Below, in pieces: positions 36,020 through 45,514 of a stretch of 64,000 nt of DNA (position 1 is its first letter; every line of letters starts with the position of its first letter). Made by a program: the position numbers and the translations under genes. Origin of the DNA: Nocardioides ganghwensis (GTDB lineage: Bacteria; Actinomycetota; Actinomycetes; Propionibacteriales; Nocardioidaceae); contig NZ_JACXYX010000014.1 of assembly GCF_014779655.1 (NCBI RefSeq), forward strand, positions 121,812 to 185,811. The letters are read 5' to 3'. The notes beneath the pieces are model-generated. The model was given only the letters and a program-made list of their open reading frames with translations. It was not told the DNA's origin and did not search any database.

Positions 36020-38479
36020 ATGGACCACGACACGGCGCCCGGGACCACCGGCGGCCTCACCGTCGAGGAGGCCTCGCGCCGACTGCTCGAGCTCGGCCCC
36101 AACCGCCTCCCGGACCCGCCGCGACGAGGAGTCGCGCTCCGCGTGCTGGACCAGCTGCGCGACCCGATGATCCTGCTCCTCCTGGGGGCTGCCGCGCTGA
36201 CCGCGGCGCTCCACGACCTCGGCAACACGGCCATCATCGCGATGGTCGTCGTCTTCAACACCTCTGTGGGAGTGGCCCAGCAGGTGCGCGCCGAACGGGC
36301 GATGAGCGCCCTGCGGGCGCTGACCGCTCCCACCGCCAGGGTCGAGCGGGACGGGGTGGTGGCGGAGGTGGCCTCGGAGCACGTGGTGCCCGGGGACCTC
36401 GTGCACCTGACGGCCGGGGACGTCGTCCCGGCGGACGGCGTGCTGCTCGAGGCGGTGACCCTCCAGGTCAACCAGGCACTGGTCACCGGCGAGGCGTTGC
36501 CGGTCGACCTCGACGAGGGGGACGAGCTGGTCGGAGGCACCTCGGTCACACGAGGTCGCGCGTCGGCACGCATCCTCAGGACCGGCGCCGACAGCGGTGT
36601 CGGGGCGATCGCGCAGATGATGGTCCGCGCCACGACGCGGCCCACACCCCTGCAGCGGCGACTCACCCGCCTCAGCCGCGACCTCGTCGCGGTCATCTCG
36701 GTCCTCACCTGTGTGGTCGTGGCGAGCGGGTTGTGGCAGGGGCGGCCGCTCACGGAGATGCTCGTCGTCGGGCTCAGCCTCGCCGTGGCGGCCGTGCCCG
36801 AGTCCCTGCCGGCCGTCGTCACCATCGCCCTCGCCCTGGGCGCCCGGCGGATGGCCCGGCACAACGCCGTCATCCGCAGCCTCCCCGCAGTCGAGACCCT
36901 GGGATCGGTCACCGTCGTCGCGACCGACAAGACCGGGACCATCACGGAGGGCACGATGCTCGCCCGGCACGTCTGGGTCCCCGACGGCACGTGGGCCGTG
37001 TCCGGGAGCGGGTACGACCCCAGGGGCCACCTCACCAACGCGGCGTCCTCGTCTCCCGGGCTGCCTGCACCGGTGCAGCGGCTCCTGCGTGACGCCGCAC
37101 TCTGCAACGACGCCCGGCTGGTGCACGAGGACCCGGGCTGGAGCGTGGTCGGTGACCCGCTGGAGGGGGCGCTGCTCGTGCTGGCCGCGAAGGGAGGCCT
37201 GGACCTCGACGAGACCCGCACCGCCTGGCGCAGGACCGCCGAGGAGCCGTTCGACCACACGACGTTGCGGATGACCACCCGCCACGCAGGACCGGACGGC
37301 AGTGCGCTGACCATCTGCAAGGGCGCTCCGGAGGCCGTCCTCGACATCGTCGAGCCCGGTCCGGCGGTCAGCGTTGCCCGAGGCGTCGCCGGGGCCTTCG
37401 CGGACGAGGGGCTGCGGGTGATCGCCGTCGCGGACGCAGGGTCCACCGACGTGGGTCGAGCGCTCGAGCTCGTGGGGCTCGTCGCCGTGGGCGACCCACC
37501 ACGGGCACACGCCGCGCTCGTCGTCGAGCGCCTCGGGGCGGCCGGCATCCGGGTCGTCCTGGTGACGGGCGACCACCCCGGCACCGCGTCCAACATCGCC
37601 CGCGCGGTCGGCATCGAGGAGGAGGACGTCGTGGCGAGGGTCCGCCCCGAGCAGAAGGTCGAGGTGGTCGAGCGCCTGCAACGGTCCGGCGAGGTCGTCG
37701 CGATGATCGGCGACGGCGTCAACGACGCACCCGCACTGCGTCACGCCGACATCGGGGTCGCGGCGGGTGACGGTGGCAGCGAGGTCGCCAAGCAGGCTGC
37801 CGACCTGGTGCTGATGGACAACGACCTCTCGACCGTGGTCGCGGCGGTCCAGGAGGGGCGCCGGATCTTCGCCAACATCCGCACCTTCCTCACGTTCGCG
37901 CTGGCCGGAGGCCTGGCCGAGGTCGCCGTGATGCTGCTCGGACCAGTGATCGGGCTCGTGCTGCCGCTGCTGCCGGGCCAGATCCTGTGGATCAACCTCC
38001 TCACCCACGGCATCACGGGCGTCGCCTTCGGCAACGAGCCGTCGGCCCCCCAGGACATGTCGACCCCACCGCGGCCGGCGAGCGAGGCCGTCCTCACGGC
38101 TCGCTCCTGGCTGCTCATCGCCGTGGCAGTCCTCGCGATGACGGCGGCCGCGATCACCGTCGGCGCACTGGCACCGGGGTCCGTGGAGGAACGTCGCACG
38201 TCGATCTTCCTCACGCTGGGGCTCGCCCAGCTGGGGGTGGCTCTCGCCCTGCGGGCGCCGGGTGCCCGGCGTCCGTTCAGGAGCCGACACCTCGAGCTGG
38301 CCGTGCTCGTCGCAGCACTGCTGCAGCTCGGCGCGGTCGTCGTCCCTCCGCTCCAGGCGCTCCTCGGCACGACGGTCGTCGAGCCGTCCGGGCTGGTCCC
38401 CCTGGCGCTGGCTGCCGCGGTGCCCGGCGTGCTCGTACGCCTGGTCATCGGCGTCCTCGGGTGGCGGCGACGCGCGTGA
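36020..38479 (+). CDS. P-type cation-transporting ATPase (P2A-like)
   Basis: An 819-residue pump. It shows the N-terminal cation-ATPase domain ([18 protein letters not shown]), VTGEALPVD in the actuator, the [20 protein letters not shown] membrane motif, [11 protein letters not shown] with the phosphorylated Asp near residue 303, KGAPEAVLD for nucleotide binding, and [12 protein letters not shown]. The motifs suit Ca2+/Mn2+-type P2A enzymes, but the ion is not certain. It is distinct from the first ATPase in this island. I chose the ATG; a GTG 33 bp upstream, just after the DUF1876 stop, is an alternative. Confidence 0.9.
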   Translation: MDHDTAPGTTGGLTVEEASRRLLELGPNRLPDPPRRGVALRVLDQLRDPMILLLLGAAALTAALHDLGNTAIIAMVVVFNTSVGVAQQVRAERAMSALRALTAPTARVERDGVVAEVASEHVVPGDLVHLTAGDVVPADGVLLEAVTLQVNQALVTGEALPVDLDEGDELVGGTSVTRGRASARILRTGADSGVGAIAQMMVRATTRPTPLQRRLTRLSRDLVAVISVLTCVVVASGLWQGRPLTEMLVVGLSLAVAAVPESLPAVVTIALALGARRMARHNAVIRSLPAVETLGSVTVVATDKTGTITEGTMLARHVWVPDGTWAVSGSGYDPRGHLTNAASSSPGLPAPVQRLLRDAALCNDARLVHEDPGWSVVGDPLEGALLVLAAKGGLDLDETRTAWRRTAEEPFDHTTLRMTTRHAGPDGSALTICKGAPEAVLDIVEPGPAVSVARGVAGAFADEGLRVIAVADAGSTDVGRALELVGLVAVGDPPRAHAALVVERLGAAGIRVVLVTGDHPGTASNIARAVGIEEEDVVARVRPEQKVEVVERLQRSGEVVAMIGDGVNDAPALRHADIGVAAGDGGSEVAKQAADLVLMDNDLSTVVAAVQEGRRIFANIRTFLTFALAGGLAEVAVMLLGPVIGLVLPLLPGQILWINLLTHGITGVAFGNEPSAPQDMSTPPRPASEAVLTARSWLLIAVAVLAMTAAAITVGALAPGSVEERRTSIFLTLGLAQLGVALALRAPGARRPFRSRHLELAVLVAALLQLGAVVVPPLQALLGTTVVEPSGLVPLALAAAVPGVLVRLVIGVLGWRRRA

Positions 38480-38532
38480 GGGCGAGGGCAACCTCCCGGC
38501 ATCCGAACACGGCTACGGGGTACGGGCGGTCC

Positions 38533-39522
38533 ATGCCCTCCCACGAACGCTTTCCGCGCGTCGTCCTCGTCACCGGTGCCTCCAGCGGCATCGGTGAGGC
38601 GGCGGCGCACGTCGCCGCGCGACGCGGCGACCACGTCGTCCTGCTCGCCCGCGGTCGCCGTGCCCTCGAGCGCGTCGCCCGCGACTGCGTGCGGCTCGGG
38701 GCTGCGTCCGCCGCGGTCGAGCCCACCGACGTCAGCGTCGACGCCGAGGTCTCCGCGGCCGTCTCCGCGACCATGGCCCGTCACGGCCGGATCGACACCG
38801 TCGTCGGCAGCGCGGGCGTCGTCGCCTACGGACGCGTCGAGGAGGTCCCCGTCGAGGTGTTCGACCAGGTCGTCGCCACCAACCTGCTCGGCTCGGTCAA
38901 CCTCGCGCGCCACGTCCTCCCGGTGCTGCGCGCGCAGGGCACCGGCAGCCTGGTGATGGTCGGCTCGCTGATCGGGCACATCGCCGTGCCGGACATGGCG
39001 TCCTACGTCCTCAGCAAGTGGGGCGTACGCGCACTGGCCCGCCAGCTCCGGGTGGACAACCGCGACCGGCCGGGCGTCAGGATCGACTACGTCGCCCCCG
39101 GCGGCGTCGACACCCCCATCTACCGCCAGGCCGCGACGTACGGGGGAGCGGTCGGTCGTCCACCGTTCCCGGTCACGACCCCCGAGCGAGTCGCCGCACG
39201 CGTGATGGCGGTCGCCGACGGCAGGCGCGGGAGCGGCCAGGTCGGCATCGCCAACCAGGTCATCCGCTTCGGCTTCACGGCCGTGCCGTGGGCGTACGAC
39301 CGGCTGGTCGGCCCGCTCTTCGCCGTGGCCGCCCAGGACCAGACCGCGCCGTCGCGCTCGGGGCCCGGCAACGTCCTCGCCTCCCGCGAGGAGCACAACG
39401 GGCTGCGCGGCGGGCACGGCAACGCGCTGCTGGCCGCGGGCGCCAACGTCGTCGAGCTCGTACGCCGCCGCGCACGGCCCCCGCGCGAAACCGGGGTGAG
39501 CCTGCCCGCGGGCGGCCGATAG
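38533..39522 (+). CDS. Short-chain dehydrogenase/reductase with long C-terminal extension
   Basis: Classical SDR: cofactor motif VTGASSGIG (residues 14-22), NNAG position degenerated to GSAGVVAYG, Ser145 in VGSLIGH, and the catalytic pair Tyr158/Lys162 in YVLSKWG. The 329-residue length exceeds the usual 250, with a C-terminal tail of about 80 residues ([18 protein letters not shown]). LLARGRRAL after strand 2 favours NADP. Substrate unknown; it stands alone between the ATPase and thrS. Confidence 0.87.
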   Translation: MPSHERFPRVVLVTGASSGIGEAAAHVAARRGDHVVLLARGRRALERVARDCVRLGAASAAVEPTDVSVDAEVSAAVSATMARHGRIDTVVGSAGVVAYGRVEEVPVEVFDQVVATNLLGSVNLARHVLPVLRAQGTGSLVMVGSLIGHIAVPDMASYVLSKWGVRALARQLRVDNRDRPGVRIDYVAPGGVDTPIYRQAATYGGAVGRPPFPVTTPERVAARVMAVADGRRGSGQVGIANQVIRFGFTAVPWAYDRLVGPLFAVAAQDQTAPSRSGPGNVLASREEHNGLRGGHGNALLAAGANVVELVRRRARPPRETGVSLPAGGR

Positions 39523-39525
39523 CAT
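39520..39525 (+). promoter_or_regulatory. Probable -10 element of thrS
   Basis: TAGCAT overlaps the SDR stop codon. A start near 39532 leaves a leader of about 50 nt ending in a CGAAGGAGC ribosome site. This is too short for a T-box riboswitch. Confidence 0.45.
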
Positions 39526-39583
39526 CACCGGACACCCACGGGGACGTCCGTCCCCGCCCGCCACACCTCCCGAAGGAGCACTC

Positions 39584-41569
39584 GTGTCCGACATCCAGGT
39601 CGTCCGCATCCACGCCGATCAGCGTGCGGAGACCACGGTCACGACGGGCACCAAGGCCTGGGAGCTGTTCCGCGACGACGCCGACGTGATCGCCGCGCGG
39701 GTGGCGGGCCAGCTCAAGGACCTCGCCTACGAGCTCGCCGACGGTGACGAGGTCGAGGCCGTGGCCATCGACAGCGCCGACGGTCGCGACATCCTGCGAC
39801 ACTCGACCGCGCACGTGCTGGCGCAGGCCGTGCAGCAGATCTGGCCCGAGGCCAGGCTCGGCATCGGCCCGCCCGTGGAGAACGGGTTCTACTACGACTT
39901 CGACGTCGAGACCCCGTTCGTCCCCGAGGACCTGGTCAAGATCGAGTCCGCGATGCGCAAGATCATCAAGGAGAACCAGCGCTTCGAGCGCCGCGTCACC
40001 ACCGACGCCGACGCGCTCGACGAGCTCAAGGACGAGCCCTACAAGATCGAGCTCATCGGCCTCAAGGGCGGCGCAGGCGCGTCCGACACCGAGGGGGCCT
40101 CCGTCGAGGTGGGCGCCGGCGAGCTCACCATCTACGACAACATCGGCCGCAACGGCGAGGCGAAGTGGTCCGACCTGTGCCGCGGGCCGCACCTGCCGAC
40201 CACCAAGCGGATCCCCGCCTTCAAGCTGATGCGCAGCGCCGCGGCCTACTGGCGCGGCGACGAGAAGAACAAGCAGCTCCAGCGCATCTACGGCACCGCC
40301 TGGGAGTCCAAGGAGGCGCTCGAGGAGCACCTCCACCGCATCGAGGAGGCCGAGCGGCGCGACCACCGCAAGCTCGGTCGTGACCTCGACCTGTTCTCCT
40401 TCCCCGACGAGATCGGGTCCGGCCTCGCGGTCTTCCACCCCAAGGGCGGCGTGATCAAGCGCGTCATGGAGGACTACGTCCGCCAGCGGCACATCGAGGA
40501 GGGCTTCGACTACGTCGGCACCCCCCACATCAGCAAGGAGGGGCTTTTCCACACCTCCGGGCACCTGCCCTACTACAAGGACACGATGTTCCCGCCGATG
40601 GAGTTCGAGGGCTCGGACTACTACCTCAAGGCGATGAACTGCCCGATGCACAACCTGATCTTCCGCTCGCGCGGACGGTCCTACCGCGAGCTGCCCCTGC
40701 GGCTGTTCGAGTTCGGCTCGGTCTACCGCTACGAGAAGTCCGGCGTCGTCCACGGCCTGACCCGCGTGCGCGGCCTGACCCAGGACGACTCGCACTCCTA
40801 CGTGACTCCTGAGCAGGCGCCGGCGGAGGTCAAGCACCTGCTCGACTTCGTGCTCGGCCTGCTGCGCGACTTCGGCATCGACGACTTCTACCTCGAGCTG
40901 TCGACCCGTGACGACTCCAAGCCGGAGAAGTTCGTCGGCACCGACGAGGAGTGGCAGGTCGCGACGAAGGTCCTGGAGGACGTCGCGATCGAGTCCGGCC
41001 TCGAGCTGGTCCCCGACCCGGGCGGTGCGGCGTTCTACGGCCCGAAGATCTCCGTGCAGGCCAGGGACGCGATCGGTCGCACGTGGCAGATGTCGACCAT
41101 CCAGTACGACTTCAACCAGCCCAAGGGCTTCGAGCTCGAGTTCGCCGCGGCCGACGGCTCGCGGCAGCAGCCGGTGATGATCCACTCGGCGAAGTTCGGC
41201 TCGCTCGAGCGGTTCTTCGGCGTGCTGGTCGAGCACTACGCCGGCGCGTTCCCGCCCTGGCTCGCGCCCGTCCAGGTGCAAGGCATCCCGATCGCCGAGC
41301 GCCACAACGACTACCTCTTCGACATCGCGCGGCAGATGAAGGCGCAGGGGCTGCGGGTCGAGGTCGACGACTCCGACGACCGGATGCAGAAGAAGATCCG
41401 CAACGCGCAGCTGCAGAAGGTGCCGTTCATGATGATCGCCGGCGACGACGACGTGGAGAAGGGTGCCGTGAGCTTCCGCTACCGCGACGGCCGGCAGGAC
41501 AACGGGGTGCCGCTCGCCGAGGCGATCGAGCGGGTGGCCGCCGCGGTCGCGAGTCGCGAGCAGGTCTGA
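39584..41569 (+). CDS. thrS: Threonyl-tRNA synthetase
   Basis: Charges tRNA-Thr. The 661-residue protein has an N-terminal TGS domain (residues 1-65), an editing domain with [12 protein letters not shown] and [12 protein letters not shown] (zinc-like SAD site), the class II catalytic core with [10 protein letters not shown] (zinc-ligand Cys) and [11 protein letters not shown], and a C-terminal anticodon-binding domain. GTG start with a good ribosome site. It begins the thrS-HIT-pgsA order conserved in actinobacteria, here interrupted by several genes. Confidence 0.97.
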   Translation: MSDIQVVRIHADQRAETTVTTGTKAWELFRDDADVIAARVAGQLKDLAYELADGDEVEAVAIDSADGRDILRHSTAHVLAQAVQQIWPEARLGIGPPVENGFYYDFDVETPFVPEDLVKIESAMRKIIKENQRFERRVTTDADALDELKDEPYKIELIGLKGGAGASDTEGASVEVGAGELTIYDNIGRNGEAKWSDLCRGPHLPTTKRIPAFKLMRSAAAYWRGDEKNKQLQRIYGTAWESKEALEEHLHRIEEAERRDHRKLGRDLDLFSFPDEIGSGLAVFHPKGGVIKRVMEDYVRQRHIEEGFDYVGTPHISKEGLFHTSGHLPYYKDTMFPPMEFEGSDYYLKAMNCPMHNLIFRSRGRSYRELPLRLFEFGSVYRYEKSGVVHGLTRVRGLTQDDSHSYVTPEQAPAEVKHLLDFVLGLLRDFGIDDFYLELSTRDDSKPEKFVGTDEEWQVATKVLEDVAIESGLELVPDPGGAAFYGPKISVQARDAIGRTWQMSTIQYDFNQPKGFELEFAAADGSRQQPVMIHSAKFGSLERFFGVLVEHYAGAFPPWLAPVQVQGIPIAERHNDYLFDIARQMKAQGLRVEVDDSDDRMQKKIRNAQLQKVPFMMIAGDDDVEKGAVSFRYRDGRQDNGVPLAEAIERVAAAVASREQV

Positions 41570-41576
41570 GCGTTCG

Positions 41577-41614
41577 TCGATGGGTGAGGTGCGAGCGGAA
41601 CGAGCCGCGAGACC
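41577..41614. repeat. Degenerate REP-like palindromic repeat at the malY start
   Basis: The stretch starting GATGGGTGAGGTGCGAG and ending GAGCCGCGAGACC resembles a diverged long form of the palindrome found inside the DUF222 gene (reverse complement GGTGGTTGAGGAGCGAGCC...). The start codon and first dozen codons of the aminotransferase gene lie inside it. Confidence 0.45.
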
Positions 41615-42761
41615 GGGCCGTCCGGTCGTCGACCTCACCGAGGAGCAGGCGCGCCGCGCGCTGCCCCTGAAGTGGGGCACCGTCCCGGCCGGGGTGATCC
41701 CCGCGTGGGTCGCGGAGATGGACTACGCCGTCGACCCGGTCGTGCTCGGCGCCGTGCAGCAGGCGGTCGCCGACGGCATCACCGGCTATCCGCTCTTCGG
41801 GTTCGACCCCGCCCTCGCCGAGGCGTACGCCGGCTGGTCGGCGCGGCACTTCGGCTGGGCGCCCGAGTCCGAGGCCGTCCTGCCCGTCGTCGACGTGACC
41901 GCCGGCGTCCGGGTGGCGCTCGACGTGTTCTCCGGGCCGGGCGGCGTGGTCTTCCCGACGCCCGGCTACAACGCGCAGCTCGGCCTGGCCGGGCTCACGG
42001 GCCGCGAGGAGGTGCGGCTGGAGGTGCCGACCACGGCCGACCGCGCCGAGATCGACCTCGACCGCCTCGACCGGCTCTTCGCCGACGGCGCGCAGACGCT
42101 GATCCTGACCCAGCCGCACAACCCGTGGGGCCGCGTCTTCACCCGCGCCGAGCTCGAGGGCATCCGCGACGTGGTGCTGCGCCACGGCGCACGGGTGGTC
42201 AGCGACGAGATCCACGCCCCGCTGGTCCTGCCCGGCGCCGAGCACGTCTCCTACCTCGCCGTCGAGGGCACCCACGACCACGCGGTGGCGGTGGTCGCCG
42301 CGTCCAAGGCCTTCAACACCGCGGGCCTGCGCTGCGCGCAGCTGGTCGTCCCCGACGCCGCGTCCCGCCGGCTGCTCGCTGACCAGCCCATGGCGCGCAA
42401 CGACTCGCACTCGCCGCTGGGCGCGATCGCCGCCCGCACGGCGTACGCCGAGGGCGACCCGTGGCTCGCCTCCCTCGTCGAGCGCCTCGACCAGCAGCGC
42501 GCGCTGCTCGCCGAGCTGCTCGCCGCCCACCTGCCGCGCGTACGGATGCGTCCGCTCGAGGCGACCTACCTCGCCTGGCTGGACGCGTCCGCCTACGGCC
42601 ACGACGACGCCGCTGCGGTGGCGCTCGACCGCGGCCGGGTCAAGGTGAGCCCGGGACACTCGTACGCCCCCGGAACCACCGGCCAGGTCAGGCTCAACAT
42701 CGCCACCTCGCCCGAGCGGCTGACCGAGATCGTCGAACGGCTCGCGAGGGCGTGGGCGTAG
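41580..42761 (+). CDS. PLP-dependent C-S lyase / aminotransferase, PatB/MalY type
   Basis: A 393-residue fold type I enzyme. The PLP-binding Lys is Lys243 in AASKAFNTAGLR; TQPHNPWGRVF (Asn for the PLP hydroxyl), VVSDEIHAPLVL (Asp) and a C-terminal RLNIA-type Arg region complete the site. The PatB/MalY group cleaves cystathionine or related thioethers to a thiol, pyruvate and ammonia. The first 14 residues are unusual and encoded within a repeat, so a start a little downstream (GTG at residue 4) is possible. Confidence 0.87.
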   Translation: MGEVRAERAARPGRPVVDLTEEQARRALPLKWGTVPAGVIPAWVAEMDYAVDPVVLGAVQQAVADGITGYPLFGFDPALAEAYAGWSARHFGWAPESEAVLPVVDVTAGVRVALDVFSGPGGVVFPTPGYNAQLGLAGLTGREEVRLEVPTTADRAEIDLDRLDRLFADGAQTLILTQPHNPWGRVFTRAELEGIRDVVLRHGARVVSDEIHAPLVLPGAEHVSYLAVEGTHDHAVAVVAASKAFNTAGLRCAQLVVPDAASRRLLADQPMARNDSHSPLGAIAARTAYAEGDPWLASLVERLDQQRALLAELLAAHLPRVRMRPLEATYLAWLDASAYGHDDAAAVALDRGRVKVSPGHSYAPGTTGQVRLNIATSPERLTEIVERLARAWA

Positions 42762-42830
42762 GTCCACTCCCAAGATCACTGGCCGGCAACCGTCACAGCC
42801 GAGGCTGACTGTCGGTGGGCTTCCGTATCA

Positions 42831-42846
42831 TCGAACACATGATCGA
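42831..42846 (+). promoter_or_regulatory. LexA (SOS) box over the DUF222 start codon
   Basis: TCGAACACATGATCGA matches the actinobacterial LexA consensus TCGAAC-N4-GTTCGA with one mismatch. The ATG start is the centre of the palindrome. A -10-like TATCAT (42826-42831) ends 7 bp before the ATG, so LexA would cover the transcript start. Confidence 0.75.
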
Positions 42847-44335
42847 AGCGCTGGCGGGGCCCGGAGCACGTGAGGTCGACGACCTCACCGCCTCCGACGT
42901 GCTGCACGCGATCCGCGACCGCAAGGCGGCCGAGGACCAAGCCGCGGCCGACCAGCTTGTCCTCGCTGCCCGGTGGGCCGATCTGCACCCGCCGGAGTCG
43001 ATCCACGACGCGGCCTCGTTCACGGTGCCGGGGTGTGAGCACGAGGAGCCCATCGCCGGAGAGGGTGCACCGCTGGTGGCGGAGTTCTGTGTCGCCGAGC
43101 TCGGCACCGTGCTCGGCATCTCCCCGACGGCGGCGAAGAAGCTCATCGGTCACGCGTTGGAGCTGCGCCACCGCCTGCCGCGGTTGTGGGAGCAGGTCCA
43201 CTCCGGTCGGGTCCCTGCCTGGCGTGCGAGGGCGGTGGCGGAGACGACGATCCACTCGACTCCTTCGCTGACGGCTGAGGCGGCGGGGTTCGTCGACTCC
43301 CAGGTCGCCGCCGTGGCCGGGCGGATCGGGCAGGCGCAGCTCGACCGGCTCCTCGCGGAGACGATCAAGCGCTACGACCTCGCCACCGCCGACCCCACGA
43401 AGGACCCCGTGGACGGGTGGCAGCACGTCGACCCCCGACACGTCACCGTCGACAAGGACGACGTGCACTACGCCGGCACCCTGCACCTGGAGGCCGACCT
43501 CTACCTCGCCGACGCCCTCGACCTCGACCGCGCCGTGGCCCACCACGCCGCGGTCCAGAAGGCTCTCGGATCCACCGAATCGCTGGACGTGCGACGTGCG
43601 AAGGCGCTCGGGGACCTCGCCCGCACGCAGACCGCGCTGGACCTCGCCCAGGACGACTCCGTCCAAGACGATTCAGCCCAGGACAGCTGCCGTGGTTTCG
43701 AGGCTCGCTCCTCAACCACCGACAAAGCCAGGACCTCGACCACCGATGAGAGCGGGCCGGACCTGCCGGCTGCGCGGGAGGTGGTCATCCACGCCCACTT
43801 CGACGCCTCCGTGGTCGGCGAGCAGACCGTGTTCGGGCCGACCGGGCGGATGGAGCACGGGCAGCGACTCGTGCTGCTGGACCAGATCCGGTCGTGGTGC
43901 GCCGACTCCCGTACGAAGGTGACGATCAAGCCCGTCATCGACCTCAACGCCCAGCTGACCGCGCAGAGCTACGACCTCCCGGACCGGATCCGCGAGCAGA
44001 TCATTCTCCGCGACCGCACCTGCGTGTTCCCGTCCTGCACGAGACCGGCCCGCGGCTGCGACATCGACCACATCACCGCCTACGACCACGACGCGGACGC
44101 CGAAGGCAGACCCCAGCCCGGCCCGACTCGCAGTGACAACCTCGCGTGCCTGTGCCGGTTCCACCACCGTCTCAAGACCCACTCACCCTGGAACTACCGG
44201 ATGGTCGAGCCCGGAGTGTTCGAGTGGACCAGCCCCCACGGCCACCGCTACCGCCGCGACCGGACCGGCACCACCGCGCTCGAGCCGTCCGGGCCACCCG
44301 AACCGCCGGGCATCCCACGACCCCGCCGACGATGA
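42839..44335 (+). CDS. DUF222 / HNH endonuclease domain protein (13E12 family)
   Basis: A 498-residue protein of the large actinobacterial 13E12 repeat family. Residues 30-330 are DUF222 (LGISPTAAKKLIGHALEL, RVPAWRARAVAETT). The C-terminal HNH motif is clear: LRDRTCVFPSCTRP, CDIDHITAYD and DNLACLCRFHHRLKTH, giving the zinc cysteines and the DH/H catalytic residues. The variable linker near residues 285-300 is partly encoded by a palindromic repeat. The LexA box predicts DNA-damage induction, as reported for several M. tuberculosis paralogues. Biological function is unknown. The ATG fits a leaderless promoter, against a GTG 24 bp upstream. Confidence 0.88.
   Translation: MIEALAGPGAREVDDLTASDVLHAIRDRKAAEDQAAADQLVLAARWADLHPPESIHDAASFTVPGCEHEEPIAGEGAPLVAEFCVAELGTVLGISPTAAKKLIGHALELRHRLPRLWEQVHSGRVPAWRARAVAETTIHSTPSLTAEAAGFVDSQVAAVAGRIGQAQLDRLLAETIKRYDLATADPTKDPVDGWQHVDPRHVTVDKDDVHYAGTLHLEADLYLADALDLDRAVAHHAAVQKALGSTESLDVRRAKALGDLARTQTALDLAQDDSVQDDSAQDSCRGFEARSSTTDKARTSTTDESGPDLPAAREVVIHAHFDASVVGEQTVFGPTGRMEHGQRLVLLDQIRSWCADSRTKVTIKPVIDLNAQLTAQSYDLPDRIREQIILRDRTCVFPSCTRPARGCDIDHITAYDHDADAEGRPQPGPTRSDNLACLCRFHHRLKTHSPWNYRMVEPGVFEWTSPHGHRYRRDRTGTTALEPSGPPEPPGIPRPRRR
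43692..43720. repeat. Palindromic REP-like element inside the DUF222 gene
   Basis: A palindrome-ended element starting GTGGTTTCGAGG and ending CCTCAACCACC, with terminal inverted repeats GTGGTT/AACCAC. It is inserted in frame in the linker between the DUF222 and HNH domains and adds residues GFEARSSTT. A second partial unit, CGACCACCGATGAG, follows at about 43737. Confidence 0.55.
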
Positions 44336-44347
44336 CCCTGCCCCACA

Positions 44348-44372
44348 CCCCGCCAGTCAAGGACCGGCGGGG
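44348..44372 (+). terminator. Hairpin after the DUF222 gene
   Basis: CCCCGCC and GGCGGGG form a 7-bp stem with an 11-nt loop, starting 12 bp after the stop codon. No U tract follows. The remaining gene-free sequence up to 44560 shows nothing else I can support. Confidence 0.5.
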
Positions 44373-44560
44373 CATGTGGCCTGTCCGGACGTGACTGCAC
44401 CAGCAAGAGATCGCGCCCGACCCACCCCGTCGCGTGCGGGGCACGTCCCCAGCCCAGCAGGGCGGATACCCGAAGCGGGCGATGCGCCGGACGGCGTCGT
44501 CTCCTAGCGTCGGACACGGCTCGGCACCGGGCCGGGTCGCACCGCGATCGGGAGGTCTTC

Positions 44561-44995
44561 ATGATCAGCAGATCCGCACATGGGGCAGTGCTGGTGATGG
44601 CCATCGTGGCGTCTGCCGGCGCCGCCGTACCCGCCGTGGCCGCCACACCTGTCCACATCGACGCCGACGAGAAGCTCGAGGGCGGCGGCTCCACCTTCAC
44701 CAGCACGATCGAGGGCTGCTCCTCGGGCACGGTCTCCAACGGCCCCTTCCGCATCGGTGGCGGGCCGGGGACGGACTTCGGCAAGTTCAACGGCTTCAAG
44801 GTCTTCGAGTGCGCGGACGGCGGCGGCTTCGTGGTTCGTCTCCTGGCGAAGTTCGGCGAAGGCGGATCGACGGGCACGTGGGCGATCGTCGACGGCTGGG
44901 ACGGCTACGAGGACCTTCACGGCGCGGGAACCCTCGTCGGCACCCCGACGAGCACCGGGATCAATGACGTGTACGACGGGACGCTGCGTCCCTGA
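44561..44995 (+). CDS. Small secreted protein of unknown function
   Basis: A 144-residue protein with a typical Sec signal peptide (MISRSAHGAVLVMAIVASAG, then AVPAVAATP with an AxA-like cleavage site near residue 28). The mature part is Gly-rich and probably all-beta, with two cysteines about 32 residues apart (EGCSSGT and FECADG) that could form a disulfide. I do not recognise the family. It has its own GGGAGG ribosome site 8 nt before the ATG and converges with a GNAT gene, overlapping by 35 bp. Confidence 0.7.
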   Translation: MISRSAHGAVLVMAIVASAGAAVPAVAATPVHIDADEKLEGGGSTFTSTIEGCSSGTVSNGPFRIGGGPGTDFGKFNGFKVFECADGGGFVVRLLAKFGEGGSTGTWAIVDGWDGYEDLHGAGTLVGTPTSTGINDVYDGTLRP

Positions 44996-45491
44996 CACCC
45001 GCTGAGCCGGTGGCGTGGACCCGCTTCTCGTACCTCCGGCACGGCGACACGTACGTCTCCCCACCCGCGGCGACCTCGTAGGGCAGGTCGCCCTCGTCCA
45101 CCCAGCCCTGCTTCTCGTAGAACCGCCGCGCCCGGGCGTTGCCCACCACGACCGCCAGCCACGCGGCGGAGTGCCCGGCGGCCGCGACCCGGCGCTCGGC
45201 CTCGGCGAGGAGGGCGGCCGCGAGGCCGGTCCCGCGCGCGGCACGCGCCACGAAGACCTGCTCCACCTCGTCGCCCACCACCATCACGAAGCCGACGACC
45301 GATCCGTCCTCCGCGACCGCGACGGCCGTGTCCGCGACGCGCGGGGGAGTGCGCTCGTGGAAGGCCGACAGCGTGCGGGCCGCGGTCAGCCCGTCGGGCA
45401 CGTGCCCGGCGTGCCCGTCGTGCCAGCCCTCGTGCCACAGGTCCGCCACCGCGGCCATGTCGGCGGGCACGGCCGGTCGGATGGACGTCAT
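44961..45491 (-). CDS. GNAT family N-acetyltransferase
   Basis: A 176-residue GNAT: TSIRPAVPADMAAVADLW at the start, VEQVFVARAARGTGLAAALLAEAERR (acetyl-CoA pyrophosphate loop variant RGTGLA) and WLAVVVGNARARRFYEKQGW. The last 15 residues run into the neighbouring gene region. Substrate unknown. It diverges from the HIT gene. Confidence 0.85.
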   Translation of the reverse strand: MTSIRPAVPADMAAVADLWHEGWHDGHAGHVPDGLTAARTLSAFHERTPPRVADTAVAVAEDGSVVGFVMVVGDEVEQVFVARAARGTGLAAALLAEAERRVAAAGHSAAWLAVVVGNARARRFYEKQGWVDEGDLPYEVAAGGETYVSPCRRYEKRVHATGSAGVRDAASRRTRH

Positions 45492-45501
45492 GCGCCCACC
45501 C

Positions 45502-45507
45502 TAGGAT
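45502..45507 (+). promoter_or_regulatory. Probable -10 element of the HIT gene (leaderless)
   Basis: TAGGAT followed by seven bases and the ATG. Confidence 0.5.
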
Positions 45508-45514
45508 CGCTGCC

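Noticed and set aside
35552..38491. A 979-codon minus-strand open frame opposite the second P-type ATPase
   Set aside because: Asp/His/Arg-rich antisense shadow of a clear ATPase.
39523..39583. T-box riboswitch upstream of thrS
   Set aside because: The leader is about 50 nt and lacks a T-box sequence.
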